64,000 bases of DNA from Stygiobacter sp. (GTDB lineage Bacteria; Pseudomonadota; Alphaproteobacteria; Rhodospirillales; Magnetospirillaceae): contig VBWB01000029.1 in the NCBI GenBank assembly GCA_006218045.1, positions 42,242 through 106,241 of the forward strand, written 5' to 3'. Under the pieces are notes generated by a model that did not search any database, was not told the DNA's origin, and saw only the letters and a list, made by a program, of their open reading frames with translations. Numbering within the stretch: position 1 is the stretch's first letter; every line of letters begins with the position of its first letter. Made by a program: the position numbers and the translations under genes. Positions 17,667 through 25,594 of the stretch are shown here, one piece after another.

Positions 17667-18418
17667 ACGACGCCTTGTTCGGTCTGCAAGCGGGTCTGGC
17701 GGTGTGCCGGGTGACGGTGGAAACCCATTCCAACCTGCTGGTCGGGCTGTTTCTCACCGGATTGGTCGGCTCGGTCAGTCATTGTGCCGGCATGTGCGGC
17801 CCCTTCGTGCTGTCGCAGGTGGCGGCAAGGCTGGAGGCCATGCCGGTCGCGGGTCTGAGCGAATTTTCCCGCCTCAAAGGAGCCGCCCTGATTCCCTATC
17901 ATCTGGGCCGTACGATCACCTATGCCGTGCTGGGCGCCGCCGCCGGCTGGGCGGCGGGCAATGTGGCCGGGTTGGCTGGATTCCATTATGTGGCGGCGGG
18001 TCTGCTGGTGCTGGCGGCGCTGTTCCTGCTGATGATGGCGGTGCCGCGCCTGAAGACGGTGCTGGGCGCCGGCAGTGGTGAAAACTGGTGGAGCCGTCAT
18101 GTCGCTGTCCTGGCCAAGCCGCTGTTCGCCACCCCCAGCGGCTGGCGCGGTCTGGCCTTGGGCGTGGCCTTGGGTTTCATCCCCTGCGGTCTGCTGTATG
18201 CCGCCCTGGCGGCGGCGGCGGCCAGCGGCGATGCCCTGGCGGCGGCCTTCGCCATGCTGGCCTTCGCTGGCGGTACAGTGCCCATGCTGCTGGTGGTGGG
18301 GCTGGCCGGGCATTTCGCCATCCATCAATGGCGCGGCGCCTTTTTGAAATGGGCGCCGCTGCTGCTGGCCGCCAATGCCGGTATGCTGGGCTACATGGCT
18401 TGGGCGCTGGTGGCATGA
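17663..18418 (+). CDS. DsbD_2 / sulfite-exporter (TauE/SafE)-like membrane protein
   Basis: A 251-residue protein with about six hydrophobic helices. The SVSHCAGMCGPFVLS motif near residues 37-51 and the later GFIPCGLLYAAL segment place it in the DsbD_2 group, membrane proteins often annotated as sulfite exporters or cytochrome-c-biogenesis-like and frequently found beside copper and cytochrome oxidase assembly genes. The next gene encodes a SCO copper chaperone, which supports a metal or thiol-redox role in the inner membrane. It is translationally coupled to cobA by a 4-base overlap, so it is physically part of the cobalamin operon. The true substrate is unknown. Confidence 0.82.
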   Translation: MNDALFGLQAGLAVCRVTVETHSNLLVGLFLTGLVGSVSHCAGMCGPFVLSQVAARLEAMPVAGLSEFSRLKGAALIPYHLGRTITYAVLGAAAGWAAGNVAGLAGFHYVAAGLLVLAALFLLMMAVPRLKTVLGAGSGENWWSRHVAVLAKPLFATPSGWRGLALGVALGFIPCGLLYAALAAAAASGDALAAAFAMLAFAGGTVPMLLVVGLAGHFAIHQWRGAFLKWAPLLLAANAGMLGYMAWALVA

Positions 18419-18428
18419 GGAGGGGTTG

Positions 18429-19013
18429 ATGAAAAAGAAATCATCCGTATGGGCGCTGATCGCCGTGCTGGCGGTCATCGGCATCGCCGTCGGCAGCCGT
18501 CTGCTGGTGTGGTCGGGCGACGGCCATGCCGCCATCGGCGGACCGTTCACCCTGACCGACCACCATGGCCGCACGGTAACGGAAAAAAGCTTCGCCGGGC
18601 GCTTCATGCTGATCTATTTCGGCTATACCTATTGCCCCGACGTCTGCCCGACGGCGCTGGGCATCACCTCGGTGGCGCTGGATGGCCTGAGCCCGACCGA
18701 ACGGGCCAAACTGGCTCCCCTCTTCATCACCGTCGATCCCGATCGGGATACCAAGGACGTGATGAAGGATTACGTCACCGCCTTCGCCCCCGACATGATC
18801 GGGCTGAGGGGCACGCCCGAGCAGACGGTGGCAGCGAAAAAAGCCTTCAAGGTCTATGCGGAAAAGGCCAAGGGTGGCGATGGCGAAAATTATACCGTCG
18901 ATCATTCCTCCATTCTGTATTTGATGGGGCCGGACGGTCGCTTCATCCAGCATTTCCCCCACGGCACCAGCGCCGACGATCTGTTGGCCGGCCTGAAAAA
19001 GCACTTGAAGTGA
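18429..19013 (+). CDS. SCO1/SenC family copper chaperone
   Basis: A 194-residue membrane-anchored thioredoxin-fold protein. Residues 8-28 are a single N-terminal hydrophobic anchor; the rest faces the periplasm. The copper ligands are Cys69 and Cys73 in YTYCPDVCP and His159 in VDHSS. SCO proteins deliver copper to the CuA centre of cytochrome c oxidase or act as thiol reductants. The ATG at 18429 follows an AGGAGGGG ribosome site. It sits between the DsbD_2-like gene and cobB, one base before the cobB start. Confidence 0.94.
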   Translation: MKKKSSVWALIAVLAVIGIAVGSRLLVWSGDGHAAIGGPFTLTDHHGRTVTEKSFAGRFMLIYFGYTYCPDVCPTALGITSVALDGLSPTERAKLAPLFITVDPDRDTKDVMKDYVTAFAPDMIGLRGTPEQTVAAKKAFKVYAEKAKGGDGENYTVDHSSILYLMGPDGRFIQHFPHGTSADDLLAGLKKHLK

Positions 19014-19014
19014 T

Positions 19015-20331
19015 ATGAACCCGCCCGGATTGATCCTGGCCGCGCCGTCCTCCGGCAGCGGCAAGACCCTGGTCACCCTGGGCCTGCTGGCCCATCTGAC
19101 GCAGTCGGGGTTGCGTGTCGGCTCGGCCAAGGTCGGTCCCGATTACATCGATCCCGCCTTTCATGCCGCCGCCACCGGGCGGCCCTGCCTCAACCTGGAT
19201 TCCTGGGCCATGCGCCCGGCCACGCTGGCCGGTCTGGTGCAAACCACCGGTGCCGATGCCGAGTTGGTCATCTGCGAAGGGGTGATGGGCCTGTTCGACG
19301 GCGCCGACGTGGCCGCGGGCCAGTCCGACGGCTGCACGGCGGAAATCGCCGCGCTGACCGGCTGGCCGGTGGTGCTGGTCATCGATTCCCGCCGTATGGC
19401 CGGATCGGCGGCGGCGGTGCTGGCCGGCTTCGCCCGTCTGCGCCCCGATGTCAGCGTCGCCGGGGTGATCTTCAATCAGGTGTCCAGCGACAAGCACCGC
19501 CGCATGATCACCGCCGCCTGTGCCCGCCATTGCCCCGAGGTGGAATTGCTGGGCTTCATGCCCGCCATCACCGATCTGGTGGTGCCCAGCCGCCATCTGG
19601 GGCTGGTCCAGGCCTGCGAGCATCCCGATCTGCCGGCGTTTTTCGCCGCCGCCGCCAGCGCGGTCGGGCAATACGTGGCCATCGACCGTCTGCGCGCCAT
19701 CGCCCGGCCCAGCCGGCTGGACGGCCCGCCCACCTGCCCGCTGCCGCCCTTGGGCCAGCGCATCGCCATCGCCCGCGATCAGGCTTTCGCCTTCGCTTAT
19801 GCCGGCCTCTTGGACGGCTGGCGCCGGGCCGGGGCCGAACTCAGTTTTTTTTCACCACTGGCCGATCAGGCACCCGATGGTGACAGTGTCTATCTGCCCG
19901 GCGGTTACCCGGAATTGCATGCCGGCATCTTGGCCGGCAACCGGGTCTTTCTGGACGGTTTGCGCCATATCGCCTGCCAGGGCGGCGCCGTCTTCGGCGA
20001 ATGCGGCGGCTATATGGTGTTGGGCGACAGTCTGGAGGATGGCGACGGCCTAACGCATGCCATGGCCGGGCTGTTGCCGCTTGCCACCAGTCTGGCCAAG
20101 CGGCGGCTGCATCTGGGTTATCGCCGCGCCATCTTGCGCAGTGACACGCCGTTGGGAAAAGCGGGGACGGCCTTTCGCGGCCACGAATTCCACTTCGCCA
20201 CCATCATCGATGAAAACGGCTCGGCCCTGTTCGACGCCGCCGATGCCGCCGGCAACGGCCTGGATTCCTGCGGTTTGCAGGCCGGGTCGGTCTGCGCCTC
20301 GTTCCTGCATCTGATCGACGGCGATCATTGA
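19015..20331 (+). CDS. cobB: Cobyrinic acid a,c-diamide synthase (CobB/CbiA family)
   Basis: A 438-residue glutamine-dependent amidotransferase converting the a and c carboxylates of (hydrogeno)cobyrinic acid to amides. The P-loop-type ATP site is APSSGSGKTLVTLGLL at residues 9-24, then KVGPDYIDPAFH and CEGVMGLFDG. The C-terminal class I glutaminase half includes VYLPGGYPELHA and GECGGYMVLG, with the Cys nucleophile in the latter. FRGHEFHFA carries the conserved His region. It is the last gene of the operon; the next gene has its own AT-rich leader. Confidence 0.95.
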   Translation: MNPPGLILAAPSSGSGKTLVTLGLLAHLTQSGLRVGSAKVGPDYIDPAFHAAATGRPCLNLDSWAMRPATLAGLVQTTGADAELVICEGVMGLFDGADVAAGQSDGCTAEIAALTGWPVVLVIDSRRMAGSAAAVLAGFARLRPDVSVAGVIFNQVSSDKHRRMITAACARHCPEVELLGFMPAITDLVVPSRHLGLVQACEHPDLPAFFAAAASAVGQYVAIDRLRAIARPSRLDGPPTCPLPPLGQRIAIARDQAFAFAYAGLLDGWRRAGAELSFFSPLADQAPDGDSVYLPGGYPELHAGILAGNRVFLDGLRHIACQGGAVFGECGGYMVLGDSLEDGDGLTHAMAGLLPLATSLAKRRLHLGYRRAILRSDTPLGKAGTAFRGHEFHFATIIDENGSALFDAADAAGNGLDSCGLQAGSVCASFLHLIDGDH

Positions 20332-20363
20332 CCCCTTGACTTTGGCCCCCCACGCCCCCTCAT

Positions 20364-20378
20364 ATTGCAATGCACAAT
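20364..20378. promoter_or_regulatory. Candidate operator upstream of phaZ (TGC-rich imperfect palindrome)
   Basis: ATTGCAATGCACAAT is an imperfect inverted repeat (ATTG...CAAT) with two TGCA-type cores, about 100 bases before phaZ. PhaR repressors of several alphaproteobacteria are known to bind TGC-rich sites at polyhydroxyalkanoate genes. The link here is inference from sequence resemblance only. Confidence 0.3.
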
Positions 20379-20397
20379 AGTGATCATGGATGTTGGT

Positions 20398-20415
20398 AAT
20401 TAAAATAATTTAATT
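20398..20415. repeat. AT-rich perfect inverted repeat in the phaZ leader
   Basis: AATTAAA and TTTAATT form perfect 7-base arms around an ATAA spacer. Such an AT-only palindrome stands out against the GC-rich surroundings and lies about 65 bases before phaZ. It could be a protein-binding site or a melting region of the promoter; no clear -35/-10 pair was identified. Confidence 0.4.
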
Positions 20416-20478
20416 GCCTAGCATGTCATTTTTAGGTAACAAAACTATCCTTCGGTACTGTGGGCAGGGGCGGAACTT

Positions 20479-21762
20479 ATGCTTTATCACCTCCATGAGT
20501 TGCAGCACGTCACTTTGGCTCCGCTCCGTCTGTTCGCCGAGGCGGTTCAGACCATGTACAGTCATCCGATGATGCCGCTGTCCTATACCAGCATGGGCCG
20601 GGCCATGGCCGCCGGGGCCGAATTGCTGGAACGCACGACCCGACGCTATCCCAAGCCGCAATTCAACCTGCCGACCACCCGCATCGACGGCCACGAAGTG
20701 ACCGTGCGCGAATTGGTGGTGTACGAGAAGCCGTTCTGTCAGTTGCTGCACTTCCAGCGCCAGACCGACCGCCGCGATCCGCGCGTGCTGGTGGTGGCGC
20801 CCATGTCCGGCCACTATGCCACCTTGCTGCGCGGCACGGTCGAGACCCTGCTGCCGGATCACGACGTCTACATCACCGACTGGATCGACGCCCGCGACGT
20901 GCCGTTGGATGCCGGCCCCTTCGCGCTCGACGATTACATCGATTATATCCGCGAGCTTCTGCACTTCCTGGGCGCCGACACCCATGTGCTGGGGGTGTGT
21001 CAGCCGTCGGTGCCGGTGTTGGCGGCGGTGGCCATGATGGCCGAGGACAACGATCCGCGCCAGCCCAGCTCCATGGTGCTGATGGGCGGCCCCATCGACA
21101 CCCGCATCAGCCCGACCAAGGTCAACAAGCTGGCCACCGACAAGCCGCTGTCGTGGTTTGAAAGCCACGTCATCAACACCGTGCCTTACGTCCATACCGG
21201 TCGCGGCCGCCGGGTCTATCCGGGCTTCCTGCAATTGCAGGGTTTCATGAGCCTGAACCCCGAGCGCCATGTGGGCGAACACATCAACCTGTTCCACAAC
21301 ATGGTGCGCAACGACGGCGATTCGGCGGAAAAGCACCGCGAATTCTACGACGAGTATCTGGCGGTGATGGATTTGCCGGCGGAATATTACCTCAACACCA
21401 TCCAAAAGGTGTTCATCGAGCACCAATTGCCGGAAGGCAAGTTCCATCACCGTGAGCGTCTGGTGAAGCCCGAATTGATCCAGCACACGGCGTTGATGAC
21501 GATCGAGGGTGAAAAGGACGATATTACCGGTATCGGCCAGACCGAGGCCGCCCACAAGCTGTGCTCGGGCCTGACCGATGATCTGCGCATCCACCACGTG
21601 GCCGCCAAGGTCGGCCATTATGGCGTGTTCAACGGTCGCCGCTGGCGCGAGGAGATTTACCCCCATGTCCGCGACTTCATCCGGACCCACGACAAGCTTA
21701 CCGTTCTGGCGGACAAAGGCCATGAACGCGTTGAGCCGGGACGAGTGGGAAAGTCTGTGTGA
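20479..21762 (+). CDS. phaZ: Intracellular polyhydroxyalkanoate (PHB) depolymerase
   Basis: A 427-residue PhaZ of the intracellular, native-granule type. It degrades stored polyhydroxybutyrate to hydroxybutyrate units at the granule surface. The nucleophile is a cysteine rather than serine: LGVCQPSVP places it at Cys174, as in Ralstonia PhaZ1; [12 protein letters not shown] and [13 protein letters not shown] supply the other conserved regions including the catalytic His. No signal peptide is present, consistent with cytoplasmic action. A GGGG-rich site precedes the ATG by about 10 bases. The 3' end overlaps the next gene by 41 bases. Confidence 0.95.
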   Translation: MLYHLHELQHVTLAPLRLFAEAVQTMYSHPMMPLSYTSMGRAMAAGAELLERTTRRYPKPQFNLPTTRIDGHEVTVRELVVYEKPFCQLLHFQRQTDRRDPRVLVVAPMSGHYATLLRGTVETLLPDHDVYITDWIDARDVPLDAGPFALDDYIDYIRELLHFLGADTHVLGVCQPSVPVLAAVAMMAEDNDPRQPSSMVLMGGPIDTRISPTKVNKLATDKPLSWFESHVINTVPYVHTGRGRRVYPGFLQLQGFMSLNPERHVGEHINLFHNMVRNDGDSAEKHREFYDEYLAVMDLPAEYYLNTIQKVFIEHQLPEGKFHHRERLVKPELIQHTALMTIEGEKDDITGIGQTEAAHKLCSGLTDDLRIHHVAAKVGHYGVFNGRRWREEIYPHVRDFIRTHDKLTVLADKGHERVEPGRVGKSV

Positions 21763-22126
21763 CGGCTGCGGCAAATGCTGCCTGCACAAGCTTGAGGACG
21801 AAGACAGCGGCGAAATCCACTTCACCAATGTGGCCTGCCGCCTGCTGAACGTGGTCACCTGCGCCTGCAAGGATTATCCCAACCGGCGTGACCACGTGCC
21901 CGATTGCGTGCAATTGGACCCGGCCAAGGCGGCTGAATTACGCTGGTTGCCGTCCACCTGCGCCTATCGGCTGGTGGCGGAAAACAAGCCGCTGCCGTGG
22001 TGGCACCCTTTGGTCTCGGGTAATGCCAATTCGGTGCACGAAGCCGGCGCCTCGGTGCGCGGTCGGGCCATCAGCGAAAACCGGGCCGGGCCCTTGGATC
22101 GTCATATCGTCACATGGCCGGGCTAG
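21722..22126 (+). CDS. UPF0260/YcgN-like cysteine-cluster protein
   Basis: A 134-residue protein of the YcgN (UPF0260, zinc/iron-chelating) family. The N-terminal cluster CDGCGKCC (Cys13, 16, 19, 20) and later single cysteines in [20 protein letters not shown] and STCAYR are the conserved set expected to hold a metal. Length is slightly short of the usual 145-150. The biochemical role of the family is not established. The gene starts within the last 41 bases of phaZ and overlaps the following gene by 13 bases. Confidence 0.9.
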   Translation: MNALSRDEWESLCDGCGKCCLHKLEDEDSGEIHFTNVACRLLNVVTCACKDYPNRRDHVPDCVQLDPAKAAELRWLPSTCAYRLVAENKPLPWWHPLVSGNANSVHEAGASVRGRAISENRAGPLDRHIVTWPG

Positions 22127-22818
22127 ACGCCTTGATTTTGGACATCAACGGGCAGCGGGCCGAAGTGACGGTGCGCCGTTCACCCTTGGCGCGGTCCATG
22201 TCGCTGCGTGTCGATGCGGTGCGTGGTGTCGTTCTGGTGTTGCCGTCGCGCGCGCGCCAAGCCGATGCCCTGCGCTTCCTGCATTCCCATGCTGACTGGC
22301 TGGCCGAACGGCTGCAAAGGCTGCCGCAAGCCCTGGTGTTGTGCGACGGGGTCCGTGTGCCGCTGTTGGGCCGTGACCATCTGATCCGTCATCACCCCGA
22401 AGCCCGGCGCGGCGTCTGGGTCGAAAACGGGGAAATCCATGTCAGCGGTCGGGCCGACCATGTGGGCCGGCGCGTCGGTGATTTCCTGAAAGTCGAGGCC
22501 AAGCGGCGGATGACCGCCAAGGCCCACGATCTGGCCGCCCGCATCGGCAAAAAACCCAGCCGCATCACCATCAAGGACACGGTGTCGCGCTGGGGCTCGT
22601 GTTCGGCCCAAGGCGCCATCGCCCTGTCCTGGCGGCTGGTGATGGCGCCCGAGACGGTGATGGACTATGTGGTCGGGCACGAAGTGGCGCATCTGGCCGA
22701 GCTCAATCATTCCCCAGCCTTTTGGGCCATTGTCGCCGGGCTGGGGGTGGACCACCATGGCGGGCGCCGCTGGCTGAAGGTGCAGGGGGCGCTTTTGCAC
22801 CGCTACCAGCCGGGCTGA
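22114..22818 (+). CDS. YgjP-like (DUF45) M48-type metallopeptidase
   Basis: A 234-residue protein of the DUF45/YgjP group. The zinc motif HEVAH is at residues 189-193 within [20 protein letters not shown], and [18 protein letters not shown] is the second family signature. It has no signal peptide or membrane helix, so it should be cytoplasmic; substrates of this family are unknown. The gene overlaps the UPF0260 gene by 13 bases, which suggests one transcript with phaZ. Confidence 0.92.
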   Translation: MAGLDALILDINGQRAEVTVRRSPLARSMSLRVDAVRGVVLVLPSRARQADALRFLHSHADWLAERLQRLPQALVLCDGVRVPLLGRDHLIRHHPEARRGVWVENGEIHVSGRADHVGRRVGDFLKVEAKRRMTAKAHDLAARIGKKPSRITIKDTVSRWGSCSAQGAIALSWRLVMAPETVMDYVVGHEVAHLAELNHSPAFWAIVAGLGVDHHGGRRWLKVQGALLHRYQPG

Positions 22819-22890
22819 GCGATTTTTGTTCCATATTTCATAATCTATTTTGTATATTGTAATCAGCGCTGCCGCCGGAAAGCCCGTTCC

Positions 22891-24099
22891 ATGTCCGAAA
22901 TAAAGTCCCGCCCCGCCGCCAACAGCCTGAAAGTGACCGTGTTGCTGACCGGGCTGGTGGCCTTTGGTCCGGTCTCCACCGATCTTTATCTGGCATCGCT
23001 GCCCGACATGGGCCGCTATTTCTCCACCAGCGTCGAGATGGTGCAGATGACCCTGTCGGTGTTCCTGCTGGGTTTCGCCGTCTCCATGCTGATTTACGGG
23101 CCGCTGTCCGACCGCTTCGGCCGCCGTCCGGTCATCCTGGGCGGGGTGGTCATCTATGTCATCGGCTCGGTCGCCTGCCTGTTCGCCCCCACCATCGAGG
23201 TGCTGATCGCCAGCCGCTTCCTGCAAGCCCTGGGCGCCTGCTGCGGCCCGGTGGTGGCCCGCGCCGTGGTCCGCGATGTCTATCCGCGCGAGCAGGCGGC
23301 CAAGGTGATGTCCTACATGGCCTCGGCCATGGCCTTGGCCCCGTTCGTCGCTCCCATCCTGGGCGGCTGGTTCCATACCTTGTTCGGCTGGCGCTCCAAT
23401 TTCATCCTGCTTGGGGTGTTCGGCTTGATCCTGCTGGCCGGCACCTGGTTCTGGCTGACGGAAACCAACCAGCACAAGGATCCCCGCGCCCTGTCGCCGC
23501 GCGGCATGGTGGGCAATTACCGGACCTTGCTGACCGACCGTCAGGTGTTGGGGTATGTGGCAGTGGTCTCGGCCACCTTCGCCGGCATGTTCAGCTTCAT
23601 TTCGGCCTCGTCCTTCGTCCTCATCGACGTGCTGGCCTTGCCGCCATCCCTGTTCGGCTTCGGCTTCGCCGTGGTGGTGTCGGGCTATATCGCCGGCGGC
23701 TTCATCGCCGGCAAATGGACCGGGCGAGTCGGCCTGGATCGCATGATCGGCATCGGCACGGCGGGGGCCGCCTTGTTCGGCGTCACCGCCGCCATCCTGG
23801 CCTGGAGCGGGGTGCAGACCCTGCCGGCGGTGCTGCTACCGCTGATGGGCTTCTTCCTGTGCGGGGCCATGGTCATCCCCAATGGCAGCGCCGGGGCCAT
23901 CGCGCCGCATGCGCGCATGGCCGGGGCGGCCTCGGCCTGTCTGGGTTTCATCCAGATGGTCGTGGGCGCCAGCGCCGGCTGGCTGCATTCGGCCAGCTTC
24001 GATCATTCCAGTCGTCCGCTGGCCACCTTGGTCGGGGTGCTGGGCTTGGCCGCTCTGGCCGGCTATCTGCTGCTGGTGCGCAGGAAAACTAGCTCGTAA
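22891..24099 (+). CDS. Bcr/CflA family drug-resistance MFS transporter
   Basis: A 402-residue 12-helix major facilitator of the Bcr/CflA efflux group, exporting drugs such as bicyclomycin or chloramphenicol, or metabolites, with proton antiport. Family signatures are VSTDLYLASLPDMGRYF in helix 1 and YGPLSDRFGRRPVIL in loop 2-3, with RFLQALGACCGPVVARAVVRD in helix 4-5. A TATATT stretch in the AT-rich leader (22853-22858) could be its -10 element. The stop region overlaps the convergent gene by 11 bases. Confidence 0.93.
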   Translation: MSEIKSRPAANSLKVTVLLTGLVAFGPVSTDLYLASLPDMGRYFSTSVEMVQMTLSVFLLGFAVSMLIYGPLSDRFGRRPVILGGVVIYVIGSVACLFAPTIEVLIASRFLQALGACCGPVVARAVVRDVYPREQAAKVMSYMASAMALAPFVAPILGGWFHTLFGWRSNFILLGVFGLILLAGTWFWLTETNQHKDPRALSPRGMVGNYRTLLTDRQVLGYVAVVSATFAGMFSFISASSFVLIDVLALPPSLFGFGFAVVVSGYIAGGFIAGKWTGRVGLDRMIGIGTAGAALFGVTAAILAWSGVQTLPAVLLPLMGFFLCGAMVIPNGSAGAIAPHARMAGAASACLGFIQMVVGASAGWLHSASFDHSSRPLATLVGVLGLAALAGYLLLVRRKTSS

Positions 24100-25528
24100 A
24101 TCTCTCCCGCGGGGCCGGCATGACCATGGCCGGGCGAACCACGTCCTTCATCAGGCCGGGGCCGTTGACCATGTGGAAACCGCCGGAAACCACGCTGCCC
24201 ACCACCTTGCGCCGGCGCGCGCTCCAGACATAACAGCCCAGTCCGGCTTGATCGGCGCTGTCTTGCAGCATGTCCAAGACCCCCAGCAGGCGGTCGTCGG
24301 CCATGCGTTCATTCGCACGCAATTCCGACAGGTCCAGGCCGATTTCCGCCCCCTCCACCTCGTCCACCCGCGCGAGCAAGGGGGAGGACAGCCGCAAACG
24401 CAGCAACACCCCGCCGCACAAGCCGTGTAAGGCCTGGATCACCCGGTTGATGGTTTCCAGGTCGGCATCGTCGGGGATGCGGCAGATTTCCACCCGGACC
24501 CGGCCTTGGCGGATATCCGCCGCGACATCGGCGAAAGGTGCCACCAGTTCCCCCCGGTGCTCGCCACAGAGCGACGACCATGTCAGCGGCACGATGACCA
24601 CACAGCCATGATCGCCGCCGCGACGCAGATTGCGCATGGCGGCGGCGGCGACGAAGCGATCCAGCGCCAGGGCGCTGGAATCGTCATGGGGGGGATAGGC
24701 CATGGATCCTTCCAGCGGTGGATCGCCGGGACGGTCCAGGCGGGCCACCCGGGCGCAATAGGCGGCGATGGCCTCGCTGTCGGCGACCCAGGTGGGGCGC
24801 CACAACAGCGACAAGCGGGAATCGCCGGGCAGGGGGGCGATGCCTTGCCACGGCTCATCTGGTTCGGTATCGAAATGTTCCATGATGATCGGCGTCCAGT
24901 CGATGGCGCCGGCATGACGCGGGCGCAACGGCGGCGCGTCGAGGCGGATGCCGCACGCGGTGATGGTCGCCGGGACGCAGGGCGCCGGATGATCGAACAG
25001 GGCGCGCGATTGTTCGACGGCGTGGCGGATACCCCTGGCGTGCAGGCAGCCGTTTTCATCCACCGCCTCGGCCACATTCAGATGGGCGGCCACCGCCAGC
25101 GGTCTTTCACCGCCGACGCAACGTTCACCCAGCAAATGGCGGCTGATGTCCTGGGCGACGGCGACGGCGATGTCGCGGGCCTGGGCTGGGGTGATGCGGG
25201 GAAACAGTAACAGCCAGGTCTGGTCGTCGACGCGGCGGAACAGATTGCCGGCACCCAGGCGGCGGCGGATCAATTGTTCGGCGATCATCGCCACCTTGTC
25301 GGCCAGGCGCGGCCATTTGTCGCCCACCGCTTGGCGGAAATCGGCCAGAGAGACCGCCCGCAGTCGACCGGCACCGCCATCGGGGCGGCGGCGAAGCTCG
25401 TCCAGCATCTGATCGAATTCGTGCCGTGCCGCGTTCATGGCAGCCACCCGCAAGACGGGTCGGCGGGCCGGCACGATCAGGGCTGGCCTGTGCCATAAAG
25501 CGCGGAACCATCGGCCAAGGTCCAGCAT
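24089..25528 (-). CDS. Hypothetical protein with degenerate GGDEF/EAL-like architecture
   Basis: A 479-residue cytoplasmic protein. Residues about 50-190 have the spacing and hydrophobic pattern of a GGDEF domain, but the signature position reads RRVDDQTWLLLFP (98-110), so no cyclase activity is expected. The C-terminal half (about 270-460) alternates strands and helices like an EAL barrel, with GSMAYPPHDD, VRVEICRIPDDAD and GAEIGLDLSELRA, again without the catalytic EAL residues. This is a weak structural resemblance; the protein may instead be an unrelated lineage-specific family. The ATG at 25528 has AGGGG upstream. It is convergent with the Bcr/CflA gene. Confidence 0.7.
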   Translation of the reverse strand: MLDLGRWFRALWHRPALIVPARRPVLRVAAMNAARHEFDQMLDELRRRPDGGAGRLRAVSLADFRQAVGDKWPRLADKVAMIAEQLIRRRLGAGNLFRRVDDQTWLLLFPRITPAQARDIAVAVAQDISRHLLGERCVGGERPLAVAAHLNVAEAVDENGCLHARGIRHAVEQSRALFDHPAPCVPATITACGIRLDAPPLRPRHAGAIDWTPIIMEHFDTEPDEPWQGIAPLPGDSRLSLLWRPTWVADSEAIAAYCARVARLDRPGDPPLEGSMAYPPHDDSSALALDRFVAAAAMRNLRRGGDHGCVVIVPLTWSSLCGEHRGELVAPFADVAADIRQGRVRVEICRIPDDADLETINRVIQALHGLCGGVLLRLRLSSPLLARVDEVEGAEIGLDLSELRANERMADDRLLGVLDMLQDSADQAGLGCYVWSARRRKVVGSVVSGGFHMVNGPGLMKDVVRPAMVMPAPRERFTS

Positions 25529-25594
25529 GACGGGCACCCCTATGCCAACAGCCTATGCTGGTTGAGGTGGGAGGCCGTCATCGCCCCTGCAAGG

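Noticed and set aside
10932..20331. Long minus-strand frames under the cob operon
   Set aside because: High GC at third positions opens antisense frames; their products are Gly/Gln/His/Arg-rich without motifs, while plus-strand frames carry full enzyme signatures.
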